Below, piece after piece: positions 44,537-53,435 of a stretch of 55,265 nt of DNA. The position numbers were made by a program, and so were the translations under genes. The number at the start of each line of letters is the position of its first letter. Within the stretch, counting starts at the first letter, position 1. The notes under the pieces were generated by a model that saw nothing but the letters and a program-made list of their open reading frames with translations, had not been told where the DNA came from and did no database searches. Source of the stretch: Colwellia hornerae (lineage in GTDB: Bacteria > Pseudomonadota > Gammaproteobacteria > Enterobacterales > Alteromonadaceae); the NCBI RefSeq assembly GCF_007954355.1, contig NZ_VOLR01000026.1, positions 1 through 55,265 of the forward strand. The letters are read 5' to 3'.

Positions 44537-45370
44537 TTATTGTGTTTTGTTTTTGTAACGCTTTTTTGCTTTTCGCCCTTTTTTATAAAGTGTCGGTCTG
44601 AGAAAGCGTCTTAGTGAAGGAAATAGATAAGAAACAGTGGTTAACCAACCGCTTGAACGAGGTAAGGTAATTTCGACTTGCTCACCTTTGGCAACGCAAA
44701 TTATGGCATCTGTGACTTGTTGCGGACTACTCATTGGCTGAGAAAATACAATATCTTCCACTTCATCAATTTCAGACATAATAAAACCAGTATTGATTGG
44801 CCCTGGAGAAACCAAGCCAACGATAATACCTGAGCCTTTTAATTCATCAGCGAGTGCGTAGGTAAAAGCACGTAAGCCAGATTTAGTCGCACAATAGGTT
44901 GCTGCACCTTGTAATGGTGTGCGGCCAGCTAAAGATCCAACATTAACTATGCCACCAAAGCCGCCATTAGCAATGCTCCTGCGAATATAAGGTAAAATTA
45001 ATGTGCTAAGTTCTATGGGCGCACGGAGATTAACGTCAACCATTTTGGCTAATTGCTCAGCGGTGTTATGTTCAACATTACCACGCTGGTGATAGCCAGC
45101 ATTATTAATAAGATAATGAATACCGCCAAATTTTTCCTGTGCACTGACCAGCATTTTTTGGCAATCTGCCGAATTAGCGACATCCATCGCGATAGTTAAC
45201 ACAGACGTTTCAACTGAAAGTTCTTTGTCTATCTCGTTAAGTGCTTGTTGCCCTCTTGCCAATAAAACTAAATTAGCCTTCATTTTTGCTAATGCTCGAG
45301 CGGTTTCTGCACCGACGCCTGCCGATGCACCGGTGATGACGATTGTTTTTCCTTGAAAATAATTATTCAT
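44537..45370 (-). CDS. SDR-family oxidoreductase
   Basis: 277 residues from the ATG at 45370 with GGAAG 8 nt upstream; a TTG six codons earlier is in frame but overlaps that site. TGASAGVGAETA (cofactor), NNAGYHQ, VGSLAGRTPLQG, YCATK (YxxxK) and LVSPGPINTGF are seen. The end is basic (KKGRKAKKRYKNKTQ), with a preceding hydrophobic WLTTVSYLFPSLRRFL suggesting membrane association. Substrate unknown, possibly a fatty-acyl or lipid carbonyl, given the divergent crotonase gene that shares its 80-bp promoter region. Confidence 0.87.
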   Translation of the reverse strand: MNNYFQGKTIVITGASAGVGAETARALAKMKANLVLLARGQQALNEIDKELSVETSVLTIAMDVANSADCQKMLVSAQEKFGGIHYLINNAGYHQRGNVEHNTAEQLAKMVDVNLRAPIELSTLILPYIRRSIANGGFGGIVNVGSLAGRTPLQGAATYCATKSGLRAFTYALADELKGSGIIVGLVSPGPINTGFIMSEIDEVEDIVFSQPMSSPQQVTDAIICVAKGEQVEITLPRSSGWLTTVSYLFPSLRRFLRPTLYKKGRKAKKRYKNKTQ

Positions 45371-45450
45371 GTTAATGCTTCCAGTCAAAATTTTTTATTT
45401 ACTTCTCAGGTATACAAGGTTATTTTATTCTGGTCTAACCAGAGGTCAGT

Positions 45451-46260
45451 ATGCCAGAAAAAACTGTATTGTTAACTATCGAAAACAACATTGCTTATGT
45501 TGCACTTAATCGCGCAGATAAACATAACGCTATTAATATGATGATGTTTTATCAGCTTGATAAAATTATTAAGCAATTACAAAAAGACAAAACACTCCGT
45601 GCGGTAATTGTCCATGGTAAAGGTGTAGATTTCTGTAGTGGCTTAGATGTGAAGTCAGTGATGAAGGCACCTATTAATATCCTAAAACTACTGTTTAAAT
45701 GGTTACCCGGACAATCCAATTTAGCGCAACGTGTCTCTACGGGCTGGCGAAAAATACCAGTACCTGTGATCATGGCTTTACATGGCAGAGTATGGGGTGG
45801 CGGTTTACAAATAGCACTCGGTGGTGACTTTCGTTTTGTTGAACCAACCGCGACCTTATCTATTTTAGAAGCGAGGTGGGGGCTAATTCCTGATATGGGA
45901 GGAAGCTTAGCACTAAAAGAACATTTACCGGCTGATCAAGCCAAGCTGCTCGCGATGACCGGAAAAGAAATTTCTGCACAACAAGCGCTTGAATATCATT
46001 TGATCACTGAAATATCTTCCGATCCTATGGCTTCTGCAAAAGCGTTAGCAGAAACCCTTATCCAACAATCACCTGATGCTATTGCCGGCGTTAAAAAACT
46101 CTACAATCAAGTATGGTGGCGCAGTGATCGTTTTACGTTAGCACGAGAAACTTTTTATCAATTAAAAGTTATGCTTAGCAAAAATCAAAAGATAAAAAGT
46201 TATAACCAAACACATGATACAAGTGAAGCTAAAATATTTAAAGATAGGAGTTCTTGGTAG
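45451..46260 (+). CDS. Enoyl-CoA hydratase/isomerase (crotonase) family
   Basis: 269 residues. VALNRADKHNAIN, the first oxyanion-hole segment HGKGVDFCSGLDVKS, and the second GRVWGGGLQIALGGDFRFV give the crotonase CoA-binding and oxyanion motifs. LEARWGLIPDMGG follows, with Asp rather than the paired glutamates of classical hydratases, so isomerase or other acyl-CoA chemistry is possible. GAGG lies about 6 nt before the ATG. Divergent from the SDR gene. Confidence 0.88.
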   Translation: MPEKTVLLTIENNIAYVALNRADKHNAINMMMFYQLDKIIKQLQKDKTLRAVIVHGKGVDFCSGLDVKSVMKAPINILKLLFKWLPGQSNLAQRVSTGWRKIPVPVIMALHGRVWGGGLQIALGGDFRFVEPTATLSILEARWGLIPDMGGSLALKEHLPADQAKLLAMTGKEISAQQALEYHLITEISSDPMASAKALAETLIQQSPDAIAGVKKLYNQVWWRSDRFTLARETFYQLKVMLSKNQKIKSYNQTHDTSEAKIFKDRSSW

Positions 46261-46497
46261 CGTGTGATACAAGGCAAGTAAATAGAAAAAGCATATATCA
46301 TGCTTTCTTTCAGAGGCTAATGTTAAATTAAAACCTGAAAAAGGCTAAAGAACAAAGCTCCAGCCAAACTAATGGTTGGACACATAGTTAGTGCTTATCA
46401 CTGCTTTAGTTATTGTGCACTTCAACGTTGAATCTACGGGTTATGATGTATGCTAATTATAAAATCACAATGTTTATAGTGGTTTAGGAGAACTGTT

Positions 46498-49047
46498 TTA
46501 AACGCTGAGAGCATAACGTTCATGCATCAAAGACATTTCTTGAATTAGCTCCTCATAAATATATTCCAGCCCTATTATCCCTTGTAAAACTTCTTTATAT
46601 TGAGCATTTTTATGTAACTCTAATAACTCTTCAGATAGAGTGTGCATACTCTCATGTAAATTATTAACTTTATTCAAAGTGTTAACGGATTCAAAATAGT
46701 TATCACCATATTTCTTTAATAACTTGCTAAAATGGCAATCATGAATATTTTGATACTCATAGTTGTTACTTTCACACTTTAAAAATGCAACTATGTTTTT
46801 AAGCCCTAAGCGTTTTTCTACAATAGCCATAAGGAATTTAGATTGCGCATCATTTAATAAACTTTGCTTTGTCCATGAACTGTCTGGCTTCCACTCACCT
46901 AGCCAATCGATAAACTTATCACTTGGCATAGGACGCCCTATAACATAGCCTTGAGCAAGTTCACATCCGAGTTGTAATAATATTCTACCATGTTCTAATG
47001 TCTCTACACCTTCTGCAATAACCTGCATCCTAAAAGCATCAGAGAGACTAATAACACCTTCTATGATCGCAAGATCATTGGGGTCGTCTAACATATCTCT
47101 TACAAAGCTTTGATCAATCTTGATATAGGTTAGCGCTAATTTTTTAAGATAGCTTAATGATGAATAGCCGGTACCGAAATCATCTAGAGCAAAGTGTACG
47201 CCAAATTCTCTGCAACGGTTAATGACTTTTGATGCTTTGGGTAAGTCTTCAAGTCCACTTGTTTCAAGGATTTCAATTTCTAGAAAAGAAGGTTTTACAT
47301 TTGGAAATTCTAATAAAATCTTTTCAAATTGTTCAAAAAAGTTACTTGATAAGAGTTGTAGAGCGCTAATATTAACACTTATTGGTATGTGTATACCCAA
47401 ACTCTGCCAGTGTTCTATTTGCTTGAGAGCCGATCTTATTACCCACTCCCCAAGAGAAATAGACAATGCATGACCTTCCATTATAGGCAAAAACTCATTA
47501 GGCGGTACCAGACCTTTTTCAGGGTGTTCCCAACGAATTAGCGCCTCTGCCCCTACAACTTCACCGGTTCTCATATTGACTTTAGGTTGATAATAAAGCA
47601 CAAACTCATCGGTATTCAGTGCTTCACGTAAACGTTGAATCTGCTCAAAGCGTTCTCGTACTAAATCATCTTCCTTGGTATCAAAAATATGATAGCGATT
47701 TTTTCCAGATAATTTTGCTTCAAACATGGCTTGATCAGCTTGGCGTAACAGATGATCGGGATCAATTCTTTCAGCTTGAGGGTAAAAAGTAATGCCAATA
47801 CTTGCTGAAACTTGGATCGAGAGTTTATTAATAAAAAATTGTTGTGCTGCTGAATTAAGTAAACGGGTTATTAATGACAAGCTACTTTTAATATCAGGTA
47901 AGTTTGACAGTATTATAACAAACTCATCGCCGCCAATTCGAGCAAGCGTATCTTCTTTGCGTAATATTCCCTGCATTTCTTTTGATAATGCTATAAGCAA
48001 TTGGTCGCCTACATCGTTTCCATAGGTATCGTTTACGGCTTTAAAATTATCAATGTCAATAACAACAACAGCTAACGATTGATTGCGACGTTTTACTTGT
48101 TTCATGTTCTGTTGCAGGCGATCTGCTAATATTATACGATTACTTGGTAGACCCGTTAACGTGTCGTAATGCGCCATATATATCAGCTTTTCTTCCGCTA
48201 TCTTCCGCCCTGAAACATTATTAATAAGCAGTCGTAACTCGAGTGCATTGTAATTTTTTTCGGTAGTTGCACTTAAGTACGCCCAAAATATAGTCTTATC
48301 AGGTTGTACAATTTTTAATTCACACTCTGCATGGTTACTAGGTTCTGAAAGTGCTTCGGAAAATAGTTTATAGGTATGTTGATAATCTTTTGCTACAAAA
48401 CTTGCAAAGGATTTATTTATTAATTCGTTCTGGCCAAGCCCTAACAACTTTGAAGCTGAAAGGTTTGATTCTTGAATCATACCTTCTTCATTAAGGGTGC
48501 AATAACCGATAGGAGCTAAATTATAAAGATCAAAATAGCGTTGTTTAGTTTCTTTGAGTTCTTTTTGACTACGTAGTAAACCGAATGTCTTTTTATTTAC
48601 CATCTGGTCAAGATTTTTATTGAATAATATAAGCTCTTTTTGTTTGGTAAAAAGCTTTATGTAAACTTTTATTTTTGCTAAAAAACTATATTTTTCAATT
48701 GGTTTTGTAAAGTAATCAATTGCGCCAAGCTCAAAGCCATGTTGAACAAACTCTTCTTTTTTAAAGGTAGCACTGAGAAAAACAACGGGAATATTCTTTG
48801 TTTTAGCATTTGATTTTAAGAATTTAGCCACTTCAAAACCATTCATACTTGGCATTTGTATATCTAAAATAATTAAATCAATATCTTCACTTATAGAGAT
48901 TTGTAAACACTCCTCACCACTGAGTGCCCTTATGGTATTTAAATTTTCAAGTTTTAATTTATCAAGCAGATTTTCTAATATATAAAGATTCTCATTAAGA
49001 TCGTCCACGATAAGAATATTTATCTGTTCATTTTTTTTATCTATCAA
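46498..49047 (-). CDS. REC-PAS-GGDEF-EAL cyclic-di-GMP protein with C-terminal CZB-like region
   Basis: 849 residues, soluble. Receiver domain 8-130 with Asp62 (ILDIQMP). A coiled-coil joins to a PAS domain (about 168-285). GGDEF domain 290-455 with intact IGGDEF (371-376). EAL domain 472-715 with EALIRW (501-506), Asn559, LDDFGTG (621-627), YIKID (641-645) and AEGVE (678-682), so phosphodiesterase residues look complete. Residues 730-849 are helical, with DCHF and LHESMH, resembling a chemoreceptor zinc-binding (CZB) domain that lacks the first His. Both synthesis and breakdown of c-di-GMP are possible. Its kinase is unknown; the hybrid kinase divergently encoded at 49474 is a candidate partner. 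Confidence 0.9.
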   Translation of the reverse strand: MIDKKNEQINILIVDDLNENLYILENLLDKLKLENLNTIRALSGEECLQISISEDIDLIILDIQMPSMNGFEVAKFLKSNAKTKNIPVVFLSATFKKEEFVQHGFELGAIDYFTKPIEKYSFLAKIKVYIKLFTKQKELILFNKNLDQMVNKKTFGLLRSQKELKETKQRYFDLYNLAPIGYCTLNEEGMIQESNLSASKLLGLGQNELINKSFASFVAKDYQHTYKLFSEALSEPSNHAECELKIVQPDKTIFWAYLSATTEKNYNALELRLLINNVSGRKIAEEKLIYMAHYDTLTGLPSNRIILADRLQQNMKQVKRRNQSLAVVVIDIDNFKAVNDTYGNDVGDQLLIALSKEMQGILRKEDTLARIGGDEFVIILSNLPDIKSSLSLITRLLNSAAQQFFINKLSIQVSASIGITFYPQAERIDPDHLLRQADQAMFEAKLSGKNRYHIFDTKEDDLVRERFEQIQRLREALNTDEFVLYYQPKVNMRTGEVVGAEALIRWEHPEKGLVPPNEFLPIMEGHALSISLGEWVIRSALKQIEHWQSLGIHIPISVNISALQLLSSNFFEQFEKILLEFPNVKPSFLEIEILETSGLEDLPKASKVINRCREFGVHFALDDFGTGYSSLSYLKKLALTYIKIDQSFVRDMLDDPNDLAIIEGVISLSDAFRMQVIAEGVETLEHGRILLQLGCELAQGYVIGRPMPSDKFIDWLGEWKPDSSWTKQSLLNDAQSKFLMAIVEKRLGLKNIVAFLKCESNNYEYQNIHDCHFSKLLKKYGDNYFESVNTLNKVNNLHESMHTLSEELLELHKNAQYKEVLQGIIGLEYIYEELIQEMSLMHERYALSV

Positions 49048-49473
49048 AACAAATCCATTTTTTTTTCAATTAATGCAGCTATTACTTATGTATATCACGT
49101 ATTGCATTGAGTGTCAGGACTTGTTTTTTGAAAATTTTGTATTGATTGGGATAAATTTATGGGGATAAAATTTTTAACAACAAAACCAAAAATACCACAC
49201 CGCTTATCTTGTCTATCTATATAGTTGATATATTCAAAAATAACAAATTTCAACCGTATGCAGTCATCATCTTACCTTTAAGTTTGGCTGGGTTTAGGTT
49301 TTTATAATCGGTAATTGGCTATAGACATGACTAAGACTCGCTTCCGTTAATGATTAAAACTGATTGCTTGGTTTTCCACAATTGCCCTGATAATTAGTGC
49401 TATAGTGATCATAATTAAAAAAAGGATGTACTAATGATTAAACATACGACACTCGTTAAAAAAGGATGCACTA
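49048..49473. other. 426-bp divergent spacer with duplicated start region
   Basis: Lies between two divergent signalling genes. It contains the 40-bp tandem duplication 49418-49497 and a leader ORF. The rest is AT-rich; CTATAGT near 49400 is a possible -10. No other feature is seen. Confidence 0.5.
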
Positions 49474-49497
49474 ATGATTAAAGATATGACATTAGTT
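49418..49497 (+). repeat. 40-bp tandem duplication of a translation initiation region
   Basis: 49418-49457 and 49458-49497 match at 35 of 40 positions. Each copy contains AAAAAAGGATG, a spacer and ATGATTAAA, that is, a ribosome site plus start codon. The second copy starts the histidine kinase; the first starts a 15-codon ORF ending inside the kinase start. Confidence 0.92.
49434..49481 (+). CDS. 15-codon leader ORF overlapping the kinase start
   Basis: From the ATG at 49434 the reading gives MIKHTTLVKKGCTND and stops at TAA 49479-49481, five bases past the first base of the kinase ATG at 49474. It has the same AAGGA site and spacing as the kinase start, so it is probably translated. Ribosomes ending here could re-initiate on the kinase ATG (translational coupling), or the ORF could compete with it. 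It arose from the local duplication; a product with its own function is not implied. Confidence 0.5.
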   Translation: MIKHTTLVKKGCTND

Positions 49498-52400
49498 AAA
49501 AGAATATCTCTGCTTAATTTTTTTTCTATGCTGGGTATCATTATAATTTTGACATTAGGTTTATTCAGCCTGAGCGTGATGAATGATAATTTCAATCAAG
49601 TTATAGAAAAAGATGCAGCTAAAGCTATATTGAGTAAAGATATAAAAGCAAACCTTCTTGAAATGCATAGGTCGGAAAAAAATGTAATATTATCATTGAC
49701 TCAAGAAGATATGCGCGGGTACAATAATGATTTTTTAGCCGCTCAAGGTGAGATTGAAAAAAACATTGTCGACTTAACAATAATTATAGATAAGGAAAAC
49801 CTTGCAAAGCTAGAAGCGATTAAAACCTTCTACGGTAGATATTCCAATGTCTATGAAGACATCTATAATTTAACCATAAAAAATTCAAATCAAAAGGCTA
49901 AAACACTACTGAATGTAGATGCTATCAACAAGATAGAAATTTTAGATACACTCACTGATGACCTCGCTTTAATTATTAATAATGAGATGTTAAGCGTAGT
50001 CTCAAATTCAAATTCAAATTCTAAAGTTATAGCCTCAAAGCTACAAGCATTAACACTTATCTCTTCTATAGAGTCTACTATTTTAAAATCGGTAAGAGAT
50101 GCTGGTCGTTCAATTTTATTAGTCGATGCAGATAAAATCAAAAAGGTGGCTGAGCGTTCAAATTTCTCATTATTACAAGTAAATAGAGATGCTAGAAAGC
50201 TGAGAGCTATTACTGACAAGGATAAAAATACAAAAATTGATCAGATAATCGTTGCACTTAGAGCATATGAAAAAGTGCAATCAGAAGTACTGAACTTAGC
50301 GATTAAAAATACAAATCAAAAAGCACTTGAACTCTCTACAACAAAGTCAAAAGGGTATATTGCTAAAGCAAGTGAACTCATCTCTGAAATAGTAAGCTAC
50401 AACGATAAAAGAATGAATGAGGCAAAGGTACTCTCTGATACTCGATATAATGAGGCATTTAGTCGTTTACTTATAATTTTTAGTGCTGTTTGTATTTTCT
50501 TGATTTACTTTTCTGTTATTACCTATAAATATTTTAATGAAAAACTCGACACGGTTTATAATAAAATAGACATCATTAAAACGGGTAAATTTGAAGATGA
50601 CAACGATGCAAGTGAATCTCTCGACGAATTAGGCATGATAGCAAGCGCTTTAAGTATTTCAATAAAACTTTTAAGAGAAAGTGATGTTAAATCGACCAAT
50701 CAAAATTGGGTAAAAGAGGGAGTAAACACATTAAATCAAGAGTTGAGTACTCAAACTGATACTGTTGAAGTAAGTCATAAATCAATTCACTTCTTATGTA
50801 CCTATCTTAATGCGGGTATTGGTTCATTATATATTTTTGATGAAGAAACAGAAACGTTAAAACAATACGCAAATTATGCTTATGTTCAAAGAGAAGAAAT
50901 AGCAAACAAGTTTGCATTAGGCGAAGGTACTGTCGGACAAGTAGCACGTCAAAAAAGCCCGATACAACTTAAAAATATTAAACGAACACAACTTGTGGTA
51001 GACACAGGCACAACAAGTGAACCGCCTTTAAATACCTATACATTCCCTTTAATTTACCAGAATAAACTTTTTGGGGTCATTGAAATTGGTTCTAGTGAAA
51101 TATTTGATGCAAATGCAGCAGAGTTTTTCTTGTTAGCCAATGAGATTATTGCCACTGCACTCTCTTCTTCTAAACAGAGTCAAAAAGTTCAAAAACTGCT
51201 AGAAGAAACGCAAATTAAAAATCAAGATATTGAAAAAGCAAACGTTCAAATGCAAGAGCAGCAGCAAGAACTTGAAGAAGCAAATGCTCAAATGGAAGAG
51301 CAGCAACAACAACTTGAAGAAGCAAACGCTCAAATGGAAGAACAGCAGCAACAACTTGAAGAAGCAAACGCTCAAATGGAAGAGCAGCAACAACAACTTG
51401 AAGAAAAAAATCTTACCCTTGAAGAATCTCAGCTCGCTTTAGACAAACGAGCAGATGATTTGGCTATGTCTAGCAAATATAAATCAGAATTTTTAGCCAA
51501 TATGTCACATGAACTTCGAACACCACTTAACTCCATTATCTTACTTTCCGATATGTTACAAGATGATATGTTTGGACACTTAGATAAAGAAGAGATTAAA
51601 AAAGCTTCAATTATTCATAATAGTGGCAATGAATTACTGAGACTTATAAACGATGTGCTTGATCTTTCAAAAGTTGAAGCAGGTAAAATGGATGTTATCG
51701 TAGACTCATTTAAATCAAGTACCTTTAATGAAGAGATTGGGGCACAATTTGAACATCAAGTCGAAGAAAAAAACCTAAAGTTCATTACGTCAGATAGCTA
51801 TAAAGGCGTAATTCGTAGCGATAAAGATAGATTGGCACAAGTTGTGCGCAACCTGATCTCTAATGCTTTAAAATTTACAAAGCAAGGAACAATTTCTTTA
51901 GATATAAAAAATGGTGACAATGACAGCATTGAAGTCTCGGTGAGTGATACCGGTATTGGCATATCCAATGATCAATTAAAAAGTATATTTGAAGCGTTTC
52001 AACAGGCTGATGGAGGTACCAGTAGAATCTATGGTGGTACAGGACTTGGTCTCTCTATTAGTAAAGAGCTTATCCATATGTTAGGTGGAGAAATTCGGGT
52101 AATATCTAAGATTAATGAAGGAAGTACTTTTAGCATTATAATCCCAAATATGAAGAAAGGTACAAATGAAGATACAGATGTAAATAAGCATACAGATGTA
52201 GATAATCATCAAGAAATAAAATTAGCACAAACTAATACGTCTATTATCGAAAGTATTGATGATGATAGGGGGCTTTTAACTGCAGTAGATAAAGTATTTT
52301 TAATTATTGAAGATGACAGGGGATTTGCTGAGACCTTAAGAGAAAGAATCAATAAAGAAAATGAATATGCACTGATAGCGTTAAATGGTAAAGACGGCCT

Positions 52401-53433
52401 AGCATTGGCAAAAGAGTATGACGTAAAAGGGGTTTTATTAGATTTAGGACTTCCTGATATGAATGGAATAGATGTACTCAAAGAATTTAAAATGAATCCA
52501 AGCCTGAGAAAAATCCCGGTATATGTGATTTCTGGAGAAGAAAGGGCTAAACAGACACTAGAGCATGGTGCTATCGGTTATAGTTTTAAACCTGTTGCTA
52601 GGAATGATATTTCACATGCGATAGAGAAGATAAACTCTTTTAATGAGAAAAAAGTAAAAGATCTACTTTTAGTTGAAGACGATGACACGCAAAGAGAGGC
52701 TTTACTTGAATTTACTCAAAGTGGCACTGTTAAATCAACAGGAGTCTCTACAAAAGAAGCCGCCCTTAAAGAACTAGATAAAGGCATTTATGATGGCATT
52801 ATTATAGATTTAGGCCTAGATGATGGCAATGGCTATGAGATATGTGAGTATATTAAAGAAAATAATATTCAAATTCCTATTATCATTTATACCGGAAAAA
52901 GTCTAAGTACTGAAGAAGAGCAAAAATTACGACAATACACAGATACCATAGTAATAAAAACGGTAGCATCACAAAAAAGACTTTTAGAAGAAGTTGATAT
53001 TTTTATGCACCGGGTAAAAGTTAAAAATAAGGGAAAAGTACAAAATATTAATGATATAGATTTAAGTGGCACAAAAATATTGGTTGCCGATGATGATATA
53101 CGAAATATTTATGTGTTGAGTGAAGCATTAGGCTCTAAGGGAGCAGAAATAATAACAGCAAACAATGGTAAAGAAGCCGTTGATACTTTAGATGAACATA
53201 GCGACATAGATGTCATTCTAATGGATATTATGATGCCCGTTATGAATGGCTATGAAGCAACAAAAATTATTAAAAGTAATGCTTCAACAAAACATATCCC
53301 TATTATTGCAGTAACGGCAAAAGCGATGGCAGAAGACCAAGTTAAAGCACTTGAAGCTGGATGCGATGACTATATATCAAAACCTTTAAAAATGGATATT
53401 TCATTAGGTATAGTAAAGAGTTGGATTAGCTAA
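49474..53433 (+). CDS. Hybrid sensor histidine kinase: sensor-TM-GAF-coiled coil-HisKA-HATPase-REC-REC-REC
   Basis: 1319 residues. TM1 at 12-34; periplasmic helical sensor 35-328, of the four-helix-bundle type in two repeats (NLTIKNSNQKA and NLAIKNTNQKA recur); TM2 330-350; HAMP-like 352-400; GAF about 430-565. A long coiled coil (570-670) holds four 14-residue repeats (595-650). HisKA has MSHELRTP with His679; the ATPase has NLISNALKF, DTGIGI (825-830) and GGTGLGLS (854-861). Three receivers follow with Asp990, Asp1112 and Asp1251; the second has IVIKTVAS where Lys-Pro is usual. The next gene, two bases on, is a CheB-CheR fusion. Codon choice is very AT-rich and the repeat style recalls campylobacterial (epsilonproteobacterial) sensors; transfer is inference. 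Confidence 0.93.
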   Translation: MIKDMTLVKRISLLNFFSMLGIIIILTLGLFSLSVMNDNFNQVIEKDAAKAILSKDIKANLLEMHRSEKNVILSLTQEDMRGYNNDFLAAQGEIEKNIVDLTIIIDKENLAKLEAIKTFYGRYSNVYEDIYNLTIKNSNQKAKTLLNVDAINKIEILDTLTDDLALIINNEMLSVVSNSNSNSKVIASKLQALTLISSIESTILKSVRDAGRSILLVDADKIKKVAERSNFSLLQVNRDARKLRAITDKDKNTKIDQIIVALRAYEKVQSEVLNLAIKNTNQKALELSTTKSKGYIAKASELISEIVSYNDKRMNEAKVLSDTRYNEAFSRLLIIFSAVCIFLIYFSVITYKYFNEKLDTVYNKIDIIKTGKFEDDNDASESLDELGMIASALSISIKLLRESDVKSTNQNWVKEGVNTLNQELSTQTDTVEVSHKSIHFLCTYLNAGIGSLYIFDEETETLKQYANYAYVQREEIANKFALGEGTVGQVARQKSPIQLKNIKRTQLVVDTGTTSEPPLNTYTFPLIYQNKLFGVIEIGSSEIFDANAAEFFLLANEIIATALSSSKQSQKVQKLLEETQIKNQDIEKANVQMQEQQQELEEANAQMEEQQQQLEEANAQMEEQQQQLEEANAQMEEQQQQLEEKNLTLEESQLALDKRADDLAMSSKYKSEFLANMSHELRTPLNSIILLSDMLQDDMFGHLDKEEIKKASIIHNSGNELLRLINDVLDLSKVEAGKMDVIVDSFKSSTFNEEIGAQFEHQVEEKNLKFITSDSYKGVIRSDKDRLAQVVRNLISNALKFTKQGTISLDIKNGDNDSIEVSVSDTGIGISNDQLKSIFEAFQQADGGTSRIYGGTGLGLSISKELIHMLGGEIRVISKINEGSTFSIIIPNMKKGTNEDTDVNKHTDVDNHQEIKLAQTNTSIIESIDDDRGLLTAVDKVFLIIEDDRGFAETLRERINKENEYALIALNGKDGLALAKEYDVKGVLLDLGLPDMNGIDVLKEFKMNPSLRKIPVYVISGEERAKQTLEHGAIGYSFKPVARNDISHAIEKINSFNEKKVKDLLLVEDDDTQREALLEFTQSGTVKSTGVSTKEAALKELDKGIYDGIIIDLGLDDGNGYEICEYIKENNIQIPIIIYTGKSLSTEEEQKLRQYTDTIVIKTVASQKRLLEEVDIFMHRVKVKNKGKVQNINDIDLSGTKILVADDDIRNIYVLSEALGSKGAEIITANNGKEAVDTLDEHSDIDVILMDIMMPVMNGYEATKIIKSNASTKHIPIIAVTAKAMAEDQVKALEAGCDDYISKPLKMDISLGIVKSWIS
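51256..51423 (+). repeat. 42-bp coding tandem repeat, four copies
   Basis: Four 14-residue units (EQQQQLEEANAQME type, two heptads each) encoded by near-identical 42-bp units, within the coiled coil between GAF and HisKA. Copy number changes keep frame and heptad phase. Confidence 0.9.
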
Positions 53434-53435
53434 CT

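Noticed and set aside
51199-51396. Leucine/phenylalanine-repeat reverse ORF
   Set aside because: Shadow of the repetitive coiled coil in the kinase gene.
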